The translations under genes were made by a program, and so were the position numbers. A DNA stretch of 64,000 nt from Eubacteriales bacterium (GTDB taxonomy: Bacteria; Bacillota; Clostridia; Lachnospirales; Lachnospiraceae), in the NCBI GenBank assembly GCA_030524745.1, contig JAUNGC010000011.1:1-64000 (forward strand), written 5' to 3'. Numbering within the stretch: the first letter of the stretch is position 1; each line of letters starts with the position of its first letter. Positions 1 through 8,228 of this stretch are shown here, in pieces. The notes under the pieces are model-generated. The model did no database searches and had not been told where the DNA came from. It worked only from the letters and a program-made list of their open reading frames with translations.

Positions 1-60
1 CTTTTGAGCCTATTTTTTTGACTCAGTTTTTTTCATAGATTACTTGACACTACCGAAAAA

Positions 61-83
61 GTTGTAACTATCTTGATTACAAC
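61..83. promoter_or_regulatory. Operator-like palindrome 1 upstream of the Rrf2 regulator
   Basis: Perfect inverted repeat GTTGTAA-N9-TTACAAC. It is the most distal of three sites with the same 7-9-7 geometry in front of the regulator at 212. It lies just downstream of a TTGACA hexamer (44-49), which could serve another transcript, but no convincing -10 follows. Confidence 0.6.
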
Positions 84-102
84 TAGAGCATAACATTTTC
101 TG

Positions 103-125
103 GATGTAATGTCAAGACTTACAAC
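103..125. promoter_or_regulatory. Operator-like palindrome 2 upstream of the Rrf2 regulator
   Basis: GATGTAA-N9-TTACAAC, one mismatch between arms. Its centre is 42 bp from site 1 and 47 bp from site 3, roughly four and four and a half helical turns, so dimers bound at the sites might interact (inference). Confidence 0.6.
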
Positions 126-149
126 GAAAATTTTTGAAACTTTTTTGGA

Positions 150-172
150 GATGTAATTGTTGACGTTACATC
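150..172. promoter_or_regulatory. Operator-like palindrome 3, overlapping the -35 box
   Basis: Perfect GATGTAA-N9-TTACATC. The right half begins immediately after the TTGACG -35 hexamer (160-165), and the -35 lies in the spacer and right side of the palindrome. A protein bound here should block RNA polymerase. Autorepression by the Rrf2 protein is the likely reading, as is common in this family. Confidence 0.65.
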
Positions 173-188
173 TTGTCTCGCTTATAAT
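160..188 (+). promoter_or_regulatory. Sigma-A promoter of the Rrf2 gene
   Basis: TTGACG (160-165), 17-bp spacer, TATAAT (183-188). Transcription should begin near 195, leaving a short leader with the AGGTG ribosome site at 201-205. Confidence 0.75.
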
Positions 189-211
189 AGAAGTCATGTG
201 AGGTGAACGAT

Positions 212-640
212 ATGCAATTTTCTTCAAGGCTTCCGATTGCAGTACACATATTGCTGGCAATCGTGGAATTTGAGGGCAAGGAAAAGACAACATCCACGTT
301 TCTTGCCGGAAGTGTAAATGTAAATCCCGTCATTATACGTAATACTCTGGGACAGTTGAAAGCTGCCGGGCTTGTTACAGTAAAGGCCGGAGAAGGAGGC
401 GCGTCCCTTGCGAAAGAGCCAAAGGACATTACTTTAATGGACATTTTTGATGCCGTTGAGAAAGAGGAAGCCCTATTCCACTTTCATGAAAATCCCAATC
501 CGGAGTGTCCTGTTGGAAAGAATGTTCATGCTGTATTGGATAATAAACTCTTCGCTATACAGGAGGCTATGCGGGGAAAGATGGAATCCATTACTTTGCA
601 GGATTTAATCGACGATATGAACGACATACTCAAGCGATAG
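212..640 (+). CDS. Rrf2 family transcriptional regulator (YwnA-like)
   Basis: A 142-residue Rrf2-type winged-helix regulator. The N-terminus (FSSRLPIAVHILLAI) is the typical first helix of the family, followed by the recognition-helix region with VNPVIIRNTLGQLKAAGLV and a GEGGASLAK wing. Only one cysteine (in PECPVGK) is present, so the three-cysteine Fe-S cluster of IscR/NsrR is absent, which resembles the YwnA branch. The ATG at 212 is chosen because AGGTG lies 6 nt upstream; the in-frame GTG at 203 is inside that ribosome site. Three palindromes with identical geometry lie upstream, the nearest over the -35, suggesting autoregulation. The ligand or signal is unknown. The gene is convergent with the methyltransferase fusion downstream. 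Confidence 0.85.
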   Translation: MQFSSRLPIAVHILLAIVEFEGKEKTTSTFLAGSVNVNPVIIRNTLGQLKAAGLVTVKAGEGGASLAKEPKDITLMDIFDAVEKEEALFHFHENPNPECPVGKNVHAVLDNKLFAIQEAMRGKMESITLQDLIDDMNDILKR

Positions 641-678
641 TTTTTACTATATTGGGAAACGATAATGCGCCGTCCGTA

Positions 679-1488
679 TTATTGCATCCTTTCCGCAATC
701 AGAATATCCATACAATGCTGATGGGGGATTCCGCTGCTGTTGCAGTTGAAAATGACTTCTTGCGTCGTATGCAATTTCCAATCATGGTAGAGCATAAAGA
801 GTTCTCCGGAATTCCAGCGAAAACTATTGGCGTCTTTATCCGGCGGAACTTCCACAAACGGTTTCTCTACAAATACATTGATTGCGTGTATGCCGCTTTT
901 GTTTGTGTATTCTTTCAGGTTTTCTGTTATCTCTTTTCTGATTTCCGGTTTCATAAAGTGAAATACTCCGCTGCTGAAAATAATGTCATAGTATTCGGTT
1001 GCCCGAAAGTCGGTTATATCAGCTTTAAAAAAGTTTACATAGGTATTACATTTTTCAGCAAGCCTTTTTCCCTTTTCGATTCCCGCTTCGGATAAATCGA
1101 ATGCCGTTACAAGATAACCGTTTCGGGCAAGAAAGACGGCGTCTTTCCCCTCTCCGCAGCCAATATCCAACACTTTTAACGGTTTCACCGGCGGCCGCAA
1201 TTTCATGATTTCATAACATAAATCGTTAGGGGTTATTCCCCAATAATAATCCGCCGCGTCATATCGCTTATCATAATCGGAAAGCACAAAAGACTGATAT
1301 CCCAAAAGGGAATCGATACTTGTGTTCAACACACTTGCAATCATAGGGAGCATTTCCATTTCCGGATAATTCGTTCCGTTCTCCCATTTTGATACTGCCT
1401 GAAAAGAAACATTTAACTGATCCGCCAGAGTTTGTTGCGTATAGCCTAAAGCCTTTCTTTTCTTCATAATGATTGATCCGATATTCAT
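679..1488 (-). CDS. XRE helix-turn-helix / class I SAM methyltransferase fusion
   Basis: 269 residues. Residues about 1-65 are a lambda-repressor-type HTH (MKKRKALGYTQQTLADQLNVSFQAVSKWENG), and residues about 80-269 are a class I methyltransferase with the SAM-binding motif VLDIGCGEGKDAVFLA and a downstream acidic strand (AFDLS). The C-terminal part resembles TehB/type-11 methyltransferases. Such HTH-methyltransferase fusions are common in Firmicutes and their substrates are mostly unknown. The start has a good site (AGGAGAGG) about 5 nt upstream. It stands alone on the minus strand. A TATAGT-like -10 is visible in the minus-strand sequence upstream, but I could not fix a clear -35. Confidence 0.8.
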   Translation of the reverse strand: MNIGSIIMKKRKALGYTQQTLADQLNVSFQAVSKWENGTNYPEMEMLPMIASVLNTSIDSLLGYQSFVLSDYDKRYDAADYYWGITPNDLCYEIMKLRPPVKPLKVLDIGCGEGKDAVFLARNGYLVTAFDLSEAGIEKGKRLAEKCNTYVNFFKADITDFRATEYYDIIFSSGVFHFMKPEIRKEITENLKEYTNKSGIHAINVFVEKPFVEVPPDKDANSFRWNSGELFMLYHDWKLHTTQEVIFNCNSSGIPHQHCMDILIAERMQ

Positions 1489-1701
1489 GTAAACCTCTCC
1501 TTCTCTCTTTTGTTTCCATTCTACTATAAAAAATCGAAAAAACCATAACCGTGTCGGTTAGTTCATCATGGGAATTCAACCGGCAGTAGAAAAAATGTAA
1601 AAATAAGGAAGGTCTGTCCTTTTTTGCGGTTTTATATTATACTATCTGATAAAGAACGAAGCGAACGATATGCTTTATTATTTTGAGAGGAAGCAGTAAT
1701 T

Positions 1702-3012
1702 TTGGAGCAGGAGAAAAAACAGGAGAAAACAAGCCGCCTGGCGGCTGAAATTTTACAGCTTGCGCGGGATTCCGTTCTGGTGCAGTTGCGTTTTCTGGAT
1801 GTGGCGCTTTCCCGGTTGCGTCCGGCAGAGCGGGCGGGCATCAATGCGGTGGCGACGGACGGGGCATCCTTTTTTTACGATCCCGTCTATGTGCTGCGAA
1901 GGTACCGGGATGAGCCGGGGTACGGGGCCAGAATTTATCTGCATGTGCTTTTGCACTGCATTTTTTATCACAGTTTTCAATATGGCAGGCTGGAGGAAGG
2001 ACTCTGGGATCTGGCGGCGGATATCGCGGTGGAAAACACGATTCTGGAAATGGGACTGAATTTTGCGAAGATGCAGACCGACGTGGACGCGCAGGCTTAT
2101 TTACAGCGGCTGAAAACGGAGATCGGGGCGCTGACGGCGGAGCGGATTTATCATTACTTCAAACAAAATCCGCCGGACGAAGACGAACTGGAAGAGATGC
2201 GCTGGCTTTTTGTGCGGGACAGCCATGAACTGTGGAAGCCGGCGCAGGAGGAAGAACTGGTCATCACCCAGGAGATGTGGAAGAAGATCAGCGAGCGGGT
2301 GAAGGCGGATTTGAAGAGTTTTTCCAAAGGAAAGACGAATTCGGAAAGTCTGGAAAAGAATCTGGCGGAGGCCACGCGGGATCGCTATGATTATGCAAAG
2401 CTTTTAGAGCGTTTTACGGTGATGGGCGAGGACGTGCAGGTCAACGAGGATGAATTTGATTATATTTATTATACTTACGGGCTTTCCCGTTACGGCAACA
2501 TGCCGCTGATTGAGCCGCTGGAATACAGGGACGCGAAAAAAGTCAAGGAATTTGTCATTGCGCTGGATACGTCGGCTTCCTGCCGGGGATCGGTACTGCA
2601 GGGATTTTTGCGGAAAACCTATTCGGTTCTGAAAGGAACGGAGCATTTTTTCCAGAAAATCAACGTGCATATCATACAGTGTGACAGCGAGATCCGTTCC
2701 GATGTGAAGATCACCTGTGAAGAGGATTTTGACGCATTCTTAAAAAATGAAAAACTGCAGGGCTTTGGTTCCACGGATTTCCGGCCGGTCTTTGAATATG
2801 TGGACAATTTGCTGGCCGAAGGGGAATTTGAGAATTTAAAAGGGCTGATTTATTTTACCGACGGATACGGCGTATATCCGCAGCGCATGCCGGATTACGA
2901 TGTGATTTTTGCCTTTTTGCAGGACGACGATCAATTGAAGGCCGTGCCGCCCTGGGCGATCAAAGTGATTTTAAATGAGGATGAACTGGAAGAAAACGAA
3001 GGTCCGGCCTGA
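1702..3012 (+). CDS. VWA-like / DUF2201 putative metallopeptidase-type protein
   Basis: 436 residues, cytoplasmic. The N-terminal half matches the DUF2201 'putative metallopeptidase' domain, but the expected HExxH is HVLLH at residues 81-85, followed by H90; the catalytic glutamate is missing, so peptidase activity is doubtful. The C-terminal half is a von Willebrand A-like domain with a MIDAS-type DTSAS near residue 289 and a TDG near 390. It precedes a MoxR-type ATPase, the usual partnership in which the AAA+ ring remodels targets bound by the VWA protein. The TTG start at 1702 is used because GAGAGGAAG lies upstream and no ATG is available before the conserved region. A TATACT -10 (1638-1643) is present without a strong -35. 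Confidence 0.75.
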   Translation: MEQEKKQEKTSRLAAEILQLARDSVLVQLRFLDVALSRLRPAERAGINAVATDGASFFYDPVYVLRRYRDEPGYGARIYLHVLLHCIFYHSFQYGRLEEGLWDLAADIAVENTILEMGLNFAKMQTDVDAQAYLQRLKTEIGALTAERIYHYFKQNPPDEDELEEMRWLFVRDSHELWKPAQEEELVITQEMWKKISERVKADLKSFSKGKTNSESLEKNLAEATRDRYDYAKLLERFTVMGEDVQVNEDEFDYIYYTYGLSRYGNMPLIEPLEYRDAKKVKEFVIALDTSASCRGSVLQGFLRKTYSVLKGTEHFFQKINVHIIQCDSEIRSDVKITCEEDFDAFLKNEKLQGFGSTDFRPVFEYVDNLLAEGEFENLKGLIYFTDGYGVYPQRMPDYDVIFAFLQDDDQLKAVPPWAIKVILNEDELEENEGPA

Positions 3013-3064
3013 CCGATACCGGCCGTAAGAGGACCGGAAGCAAAAAATGAGGAGTGAATAGCAG

Positions 3065-4588
3065 ATGAATATTACGCAGGCAAAAGAATATATCAAGGAT
3101 TCCATCAGAATATATCTGAAAAAAGACGAATACGGGGACTACAGAGTGCCGATCGTGCGGCAGCGCCCGATTTTTCTGCTGGGAGCGCCGGGCATCGGAA
3201 AAACGGCGATCATGGAGCAGGTCGCACAGGAACTGGGGATCGCGCTGGTTTCCTATTCCATGACGCATCATACCAGACAGTCGGCGCTGGGACTGCCCTT
3301 CATCCGGCATAAGGTTTATGACGGGAAGGAAACGGATATTTCGGAATATACGATGAGCGAAATTATCGCGTCCATTTATGATGTGATGGAGGAGAGCGGC
3401 ATTCGGGAGGGAATTTTGTTTCTGGATGAAATCAACTGTGTTTCCGAGACGCTTTCTCCTTCCATGCTGCAGTTTTTGCAGTATAAGACCTTCGGGCGGC
3501 ATCAGGTGCCAGAGGGCTGGGCGATTGTGACGGCCGGAAATCCGCCGGAATATAACAAATCTGTGCGGGAATTTGACGTGGTGACCTATGACCGCGTGCG
3601 CGTGCTGGAGGTGGAAGAGGATTACGAAGCCTGGAAGAGTTATGCGCAGGAAAAAGGAATTCACAATGCGGTGACGAATTTTCTGGATTTGAAAAAAGAA
3701 TATTTTTACCGGATCGAAACGACCGTGAAGGGGCGTTCCTATGTGACGGCAAGGGGCTGGGAAGATCTTGCCAGCATTTTGACGCTGTATGAGGAAGAAG
3801 GGCTGCCCGTGGATGAAACGCTGGTGGGTCAGTATCTGCGCAATGACAGAATTGTCAAGGAATTTACCGCATATTATGATCTGTATCAGAAGTATAAAAA
3901 GGACTATCATGTGGAAGAAATTCTGTCGGGAACGCACAGCCGGGACGCGGTGAAAAAGGCGGGAGAAGCAGCGTTTGACGAAAGGCTGTCGCTGCTTGGC
4001 ATGCTGATGGATAAGGTGCAGGGAGAGATTCGCAGCGTGATGGAAACTTCCGCTTATCTTTCCGATGTGATCCGCCCCTTAAAGGCGGTGCGCGCAGCGT
4101 TGGAAAAACAGCCTCAAAGCGGTGCGGACGCCGTTCTTTCGATGCTCGGGGCGCAGGAGGAAGGCCGCAGGAAACTGATGGATTCCATGCAGAAGGCCAA
4201 TTCTTTGTCTGCGGCGGATAAGAGAAAACATAAGGCTGTCATCCGCTTTTTACAGAAGGCCCAGAAGGACATTGCGGCGGAAACTTCAAAAAGCGGCCAG
4301 GATGCTTTTTTAACGGCGAAGAAGAACTTCGACGCTCAGGTGGCGGATATGAAGGCGGAAACGCTCCGCGTACAGGACCGCCTGCATCACTTATTTGTCT
4401 TCGTGGAGGAAGCCTTTGCGGGCGGAAATGAAATGCTGATTCTGGTGACGGAACTGACGGTCAATGACAGCAGTTCCCGGTTTATCGCCTCTTTTGGAAG
4501 TCCGGATTACCAGAAGCATAACGAAGAATTGATGCTTTCCGCGCGTCAGGGGAATCTGCAAAAGGAAATCGAGAGTCTGGATCTGTAA
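3065..4588 (+). CDS. MoxR-type AAA+ ATPase
   Basis: 507 residues. Walker A GAPGIGKTA at residues about 39-47, Walker B LFLDEIN near 118-124, and sensor-1 region VTAGNPPEYN near 160; this is the MoxR/RavA class of AAA+ ATPases. The long C-terminal part (about 300-507) is helical and charged. Preceded by a VWA-like protein and followed after 33 nt by a leucine-rich-repeat protein, so the three probably form one operon. By analogy with RavA-ViaA the pair may act as a chaperone or assembly machine, but the substrate cannot be read from the sequence. Confidence 0.85.
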   Translation: MNITQAKEYIKDSIRIYLKKDEYGDYRVPIVRQRPIFLLGAPGIGKTAIMEQVAQELGIALVSYSMTHHTRQSALGLPFIRHKVYDGKETDISEYTMSEIIASIYDVMEESGIREGILFLDEINCVSETLSPSMLQFLQYKTFGRHQVPEGWAIVTAGNPPEYNKSVREFDVVTYDRVRVLEVEEDYEAWKSYAQEKGIHNAVTNFLDLKKEYFYRIETTVKGRSYVTARGWEDLASILTLYEEEGLPVDETLVGQYLRNDRIVKEFTAYYDLYQKYKKDYHVEEILSGTHSRDAVKKAGEAAFDERLSLLGMLMDKVQGEIRSVMETSAYLSDVIRPLKAVRAALEKQPQSGADAVLSMLGAQEEGRRKLMDSMQKANSLSAADKRKHKAVIRFLQKAQKDIAAETSKSGQDAFLTAKKNFDAQVADMKAETLRVQDRLHHLFVFVEEAFAGGNEMLILVTELTVNDSSSRFIASFGSPDYQKHNEELMLSARQGNLQKEIESLDL

Positions 4589-4621
4589 AAAAAGGTCAGG
4601 ATTCCAAAAGGAGTGATGCGG

Positions 4622-5587
4622 ATGCAGAATGAAAAACTGGAAGTGAAGGGCGGCCGGCTGGTTTATGAAAGAGGCCGGGGGAAGGTGACAATCACCGGAC
4701 TGGAAGGAAATATGGTCCGTCTGACCGTGCCGGAGCAGATAGAGGGAATGCCGGTGACGGAAGTTTATAAAAAAGCTTTCTTCAACTGCCGATATCTGCG
4801 CTGTCTGACGCTGCCTGATACTTTGGAAAAAATAGATAACTGGGCCTTTGCCCACTGTCAGCAGTTGGAACGTGTGGAACTTCCCTGGCGCAGAATGAGT
4901 CTGGGGAAGGACCTGTTTATCGGAAGCGAGCGGCTGAGAAAAATTGTGCTGCGGCCGGTGGAGGAAACGGCGGGCCTGATGACGGGAGCGGCCGGCGGCG
5001 GCCCGGAAGCGGGCGGGTGCGTTCTCTGTAACGGGGCGGAAATTTCCCGGCTTCTGGCCGTGGCGGCGACAAAAATGGAAGATCCCCATTTGTTCTGCAT
5101 TGAAGAGGCGGGAACGCAGGAATGGCTGAAACGATGGGACGCCCGCATGCTGGTTCTCATGCATGAGGACGATAACGACGGCTATGATAAGCAGGTGCTG
5201 GCCGGGGAAGAGGATTATGAAAGGACGGATCAGGTGCGCTTCCGGAATCTGAAACGTCAGGCAAAGGTGCGGCTTGCCCTGCTGCGCCTGTTAAATCCCT
5301 GCGGCCTGCCGCCGGAAACGCAGAAAGAACTGGAAGAGTATTTGCGGGCGCATACGAAGGGATGCCGTTTCGAGGAAACCTGGGAGGTCGTATGCAAAGA
5401 GTACGGAGACGATCAGGAGTATTATGAATTGTTCGCCGCTCTGGGCTGTGTGACGGAGGATAACTTTGACGGCATTTTGCAGGACATCGGGGAGGAACAT
5501 ACCGAAATGAAAGCCTACCTGATGCGGTATAAAGAGCAGCATCTGGGGCACAGGGACTTTTTTGACGGACTGTCGCTGGATTTTTGA
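4622..5587 (+). CDS. Leucine-rich-repeat (LRR_5/BspA-like) protein, third gene of the MoxR operon
   Basis: 321 residues. Residues about 25-120 contain LRR_5-type repeats (for example VPEQIEGMPVTEVYKKAFFNC and LTLPDTLEKIDNWAFAHC). The remainder is acidic, helical and unassigned. No signal peptide, so it is probably cytoplasmic and may be the specificity or substrate partner of the ATPase-VWA pair (inference from position). The start is ATG 4622, with AAGGAG 8 nt upstream; the GTG at 4613 lies in the ribosome site and ATG 4616 is too close. Confidence 0.65.
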   Translation: MQNEKLEVKGGRLVYERGRGKVTITGLEGNMVRLTVPEQIEGMPVTEVYKKAFFNCRYLRCLTLPDTLEKIDNWAFAHCQQLERVELPWRRMSLGKDLFIGSERLRKIVLRPVEETAGLMTGAAGGGPEAGGCVLCNGAEISRLLAVAATKMEDPHLFCIEEAGTQEWLKRWDARMLVLMHEDDNDGYDKQVLAGEEDYERTDQVRFRNLKRQAKVRLALLRLLNPCGLPPETQKELEEYLRAHTKGCRFEETWEVVCKEYGDDQEYYELFAALGCVTEDNFDGILQDIGEEHTEMKAYLMRYKEQHLGHRDFFDGLSLDF

Positions 5588-5608
5588 CGGGGAAAGGAAG
5601 AAAAGAGC

Positions 5609-6058
5609 ATGAATGAAAAATATGAACTTCTGGCCGCGCAGATGGAAGCGGCCCTGGAAAAGGAATGGCCCGGGGTGAGCAACTTAAGCAACGCGGCAGC
5701 CGTCTTATATCAGGGAATGGACAGGATCAACTGGGCCGGCTTTTACCTGCTCAAAGACGGCGTGCTGTGGCTGGGGCCTTTTCAGGGAAAACCCGCCTGC
5801 GTCAGAATCGAGGCGGGGAAAGGCGTCTGCGGCACGGCCGTGTCGGAAGACCGGACGCAGTTGGTGGCGGATGTGCACCGGTTTTTCGGACATATCGCCT
5901 GCGACGCGGCTTCCCGTTCGGAGATTGTTGTACCTTTGCGAAAAGGAGAAACGATCATCGGCGTGCTGGATATCGACAGCCCGGAGTTGGAAAGGTTTAG
6001 CGCAGAGGATCAGGAAGGGCTGGAATATCTTGCAAAACTGATTGAAAACGTGCTGTAG
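5609..6058 (+). CDS. msrC: Free methionine-R-sulfoxide reductase, GAF-domain (fRMsr)
   Basis: 149 residues, a single GAF domain. It reduces free L-methionine-R-sulfoxide in the cytoplasm. Three cysteines C64, C74 and C98 have exactly the 10 and 24 spacing of the catalytic cysteines C84, C94 and C118 of the E. coli enzyme. The motif NWAGFYLL and the C-terminal GVLDIDSPELERFSAEDQ are family hallmarks. Follows the LRR gene by about 20 nt with GGAAAGGAAG before the start, so it may share its transcript. Confidence 0.9.
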   Translation: MNEKYELLAAQMEAALEKEWPGVSNLSNAAAVLYQGMDRINWAGFYLLKDGVLWLGPFQGKPACVRIEAGKGVCGTAVSEDRTQLVADVHRFFGHIACDAASRSEIVVPLRKGETIIGVLDIDSPELERFSAEDQEGLEYLAKLIENVL

Positions 6059-6116
6059 CGAAACGTGCTGCCACGCAAACATACTGTGACGAAACATGCT
6101 GCGGCGAAACATGCGG
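6058..6116 (+). repeat. Short degenerate tandem repeats between msrC and nth
   Basis: About four imperfect copies of a unit like CGAAACATGCTGC (GCGAAACGTGCTGC, ACGCAAACATACTG, ACGAAACATGCTGC, GCGAAACATGCGGC), each 13-16 nt. No gene lies here. Probably slippage-derived; no function seen. Confidence 0.5.
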
Positions 6117-6162
6117 CATGAAAATATGTCGCGGCAGACGGGAAAGGGAAACGGAGACCGGG

Positions 6163-6792
6163 ATGAGCGTAACAAATGAGAATTTGCAGAAAGAACTGCA
6201 ATGGCTGGATGAAACCTACGGCGTTACAAAAGAGAATTTTTATCATCATGCGCCCTGGCAGCTTCTGGTGGCGATCATGCTGAGCGCCCAGAGCACGGAT
6301 AAGCAGGTGGACGAAGCGATCCCTGCGCTGTTCGATCATTTTCGTACGGCAAAGTCCGTGGCGGAGGCGGATATTGAAGAAATTGAGTCTTATATCAAAT
6401 CCGTGGGGCTGTATAAAAACAAGGCCCGCAATATGAAAAAGTGCTGCACGCAGATTGTGGAGGAATTTGGCGGAGAGGTGCCAAAGACGATTGAGGAACT
6501 TCTCACTCTTGCCGGCGTGGGCAGAAAGACCGCGACGCTGTTTCTGGCGGATGCTTACGGGATACCGGGCGTGACGGTGGATACCCATGTGTTCCGCATT
6601 TCTAAGCGTCTGGGCTGGGCGAAGGGGAAAAATCCCGTCGAGGTGGAACAGGAGTTGATGAAGGCGCTGCCCGAAGAACACTGGAACCGGATCAATTTTC
6701 AACTGATCTATCACGGGAGAAGCATCTGCACAGCCAGGAAAGCCAACTGCGGCGCCTGCGCGCTGGCGCAGTATTGTGAGAAAATGATCTGA
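6163..6792 (+). CDS. nth: Endonuclease III (DNA glycosylase/AP lyase)
   Basis: 209 residues. Removes oxidised pyrimidines and cleaves at the abasic site. The helix-hairpin-helix LAGVGRKTA carries catalytic K122, and D140 follows in GVTVDTHVFR. The C-terminal iron-sulfur loop has C189, C196, C199 and C205 (C-x6-C-x2-C-x5-C). ATG 6163 is chosen over the upstream in-frame ATG 6118 because it begins the family's usual N-terminus and has GGAG upstream. Cytoplasmic; regulation not visible. Confidence 0.95.
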   Translation: MSVTNENLQKELQWLDETYGVTKENFYHHAPWQLLVAIMLSAQSTDKQVDEAIPALFDHFRTAKSVAEADIEEIESYIKSVGLYKNKARNMKKCCTQIVEEFGGEVPKTIEELLTLAGVGRKTATLFLADAYGIPGVTVDTHVFRISKRLGWAKGKNPVEVEQELMKALPEEHWNRINFQLIYHGRSICTARKANCGACALAQYCEKMI

Positions 6793-6797
6793 TAGAA

Positions 6798-6820
6798 AGC
6801 TGCGCTTTTCCAGCGCAGCT
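6798..6820 (+). other. Short hairpin after nth
   Basis: AGCTGCGC / GCGCAGCT, a perfect 8-bp stem with a 7-nt loop that begins right after the nth stop. No U-run follows, so it is more likely an RNA-stabilising or attenuating stem than a terminator. Confidence 0.4.
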
Positions 6821-6848
6821 GGTGCGAAAGCGGAAAGGAAATCGGACG

Positions 6849-7067
6849 ATGAATGAAGAGGAAATGATTGCGGATATTTTAAAGCATCTGGACAGCGAAA
6901 CGAAGCTGGGGGCGGCGCGCATGAGCGTGGAGATGGGCGCCGGACAGGCCGGAAGCAAGGAAGTTTCCCACAAATGCTGTAATGCTTACGGAAGACCAGC
7001 CAGCGAAACGGTGGGGCTTCTGGATATGTACACGGATATCAGCGCGCCGAAGATGGATGAGGAATAA
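6849..7067 (+). CDS. Small protein of unknown function (72 aa)
   Basis: 72 residues, acidic at both ends, with a central SHKCCNAYG that gives adjacent cysteines and one histidine, a possible metal or redox site. No membrane segment or signal peptide. GGAAAGGAAA precedes the ATG with normal spacing and codon use matches the neighbours, so I consider it real. It is downstream of nth (about 56 nt) and probably cotranscribed. I do not recognise the family. Confidence 0.6.
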   Translation: MNEEEMIADILKHLDSETKLGAARMSVEMGAGQAGSKEVSHKCCNAYGRPASETVGLLDMYTDISAPKMDEE

Positions 7068-7080
7068 CGGTAATTATTCC

Positions 7081-7109
7081 TTGTGAAAATGGCTGTGAGC
7101 GGGTATAAT
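7081..7109 (+). promoter_or_regulatory. Promoter of the pseB operon and left edge of the glycan locus
   Basis: TTGTGA (7081-7086), 17-bp spacer, TATAAT (7104-7109). Leaves an approximately 80-nt leader before pseB with GGAGG at 7183-7187. Confidence 0.65.
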
Positions 7110-7196
7110 AAGATCGATATGTTGCCGTGCGAAGTTTAAAAGACGGCAAATAGCGGAGATTTTTGAAAACTGGAAGTAAAACGGAGGCATGGATAC

Positions 7197-8195
7197 ATGT
7201 TGTTGGACGACAAGACAATATTGATTACCGGAGGTACGGGATCTTTCGGCAAGTGTTTTACAAAATATGTAATGGAGCATTATCATCCGAAGAAGGTCAT
7301 CATCTACTCCAGGGATGAGTTCAAGCAGTGGATGATGCAGAACGAATTTAAAGAATATGAGGACAGGCTCCGGTTTTTCATCGGGGATGTGCGGGATTCG
7401 GAACGTCTGCGCCGCGCTTTTGACGGCGTGGATTATGTGATTCATGCGGCGGCATTAAAGCAGGTGCCTGCATGTGAGTATAACCCCAATGAAGCGATCA
7501 AGACCAATATCCACGGCGCGATGAATATTATTGAAGCGGCGCTGGACACCAATGTGAAGAAGGTGGTTGCGCTGTCCACTGACAAGGCGGTCAATCCGGT
7601 GAACCTTTACGGCGGCACGAAGCTTGTGAGCGATAAGCTGTTTGTGGCGGCGAATGCCTATGTGGGCAAGAAGGATGTGAATTTCTCCATTGTCAGATAT
7701 GGAAATGTGGCGGGAAGCCGCGGTTCTGTCATTCCGCTGTTTCAAAGTCTCATTCAGGGCGGCGCCACGGAACTTCCGATCACGGATCTGCGCATGACCC
7801 GTTTCTGGATCAGCCTGGAACAGGGGGTGGAACTGGTGATTAAGGCGCTGGAGGAAGCGAAGGGCGGAGAAACCTTCATCAGCAAGATTCCTTCCTTTAA
7901 GATCACGGATCTGGCGGAAGCGATGCTGCCGGGCTGCAAAATCAAAGAGACCGGAATCCGGCCCGGCGAAAAGCTGCATGAGATCATGGTCACCACAGAG
8001 GATTCCTTCACGACCTACGAATATGAGAAGCACTTCATCGTATATCCGCAGATGACCTGGAACAACAAGCAGCAGCCGGATATGAGCGGGCGGAAAGTGG
8101 ATGAAGGATTTTCCTACAGCTCCGGCAACAACACAGAATGGCTGTCCGTGGAGGACATCCGCGCTCTGTTGAAGGGGTTGAATCTGGAAAAATAA
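7197..8195 (+). CDS. pseB: UDP-GlcNAc 4,6-dehydratase (inverting), first step of pseudaminic acid synthesis
   Basis: 332 residues, a short-chain dehydrogenase/reductase. Converts UDP-GlcNAc to the 4-keto-6-deoxy-L-arabino sugar in the cytoplasm. The NAD(P) motif ITGGTGSFG is at residues 10-18, HAAALKQVP at about 82, and the catalytic STDKAVNPVNLYGGTK follows; GNVAGSRGSV and ITDLRMTRFWI are strongly PseB-like. GGAGG lies 9 nt before the ATG. A GT2 gene follows after 33 nt. The later steps pseF-I-G are on the opposite strand nearby; PseC and PseH partners are not adjacent. Confidence 0.93.
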   Translation: MLLDDKTILITGGTGSFGKCFTKYVMEHYHPKKVIIYSRDEFKQWMMQNEFKEYEDRLRFFIGDVRDSERLRRAFDGVDYVIHAAALKQVPACEYNPNEAIKTNIHGAMNIIEAALDTNVKKVVALSTDKAVNPVNLYGGTKLVSDKLFVAANAYVGKKDVNFSIVRYGNVAGSRGSVIPLFQSLIQGGATELPITDLRMTRFWISLEQGVELVIKALEEAKGGETFISKIPSFKITDLAEAMLPGCKIKETGIRPGEKLHEIMVTTEDSFTTYEYEKHFIVYPQMTWNNKQQPDMSGRKVDEGFSYSSGNNTEWLSVEDIRALLKGLNLEK

Positions 8196-8228
8196 AGAAC
8201 CGTAGTGGTCGGCAAAGCGGGGGCCGAA

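Noticed and set aside
2960-3937. Long minus-strand frames (for example 2960-3937, 20150-21427, 53506-54825)
   Set aside because: They are antisense shadows of well-supported plus-strand genes, rich in His, Arg and Pro and without domains.
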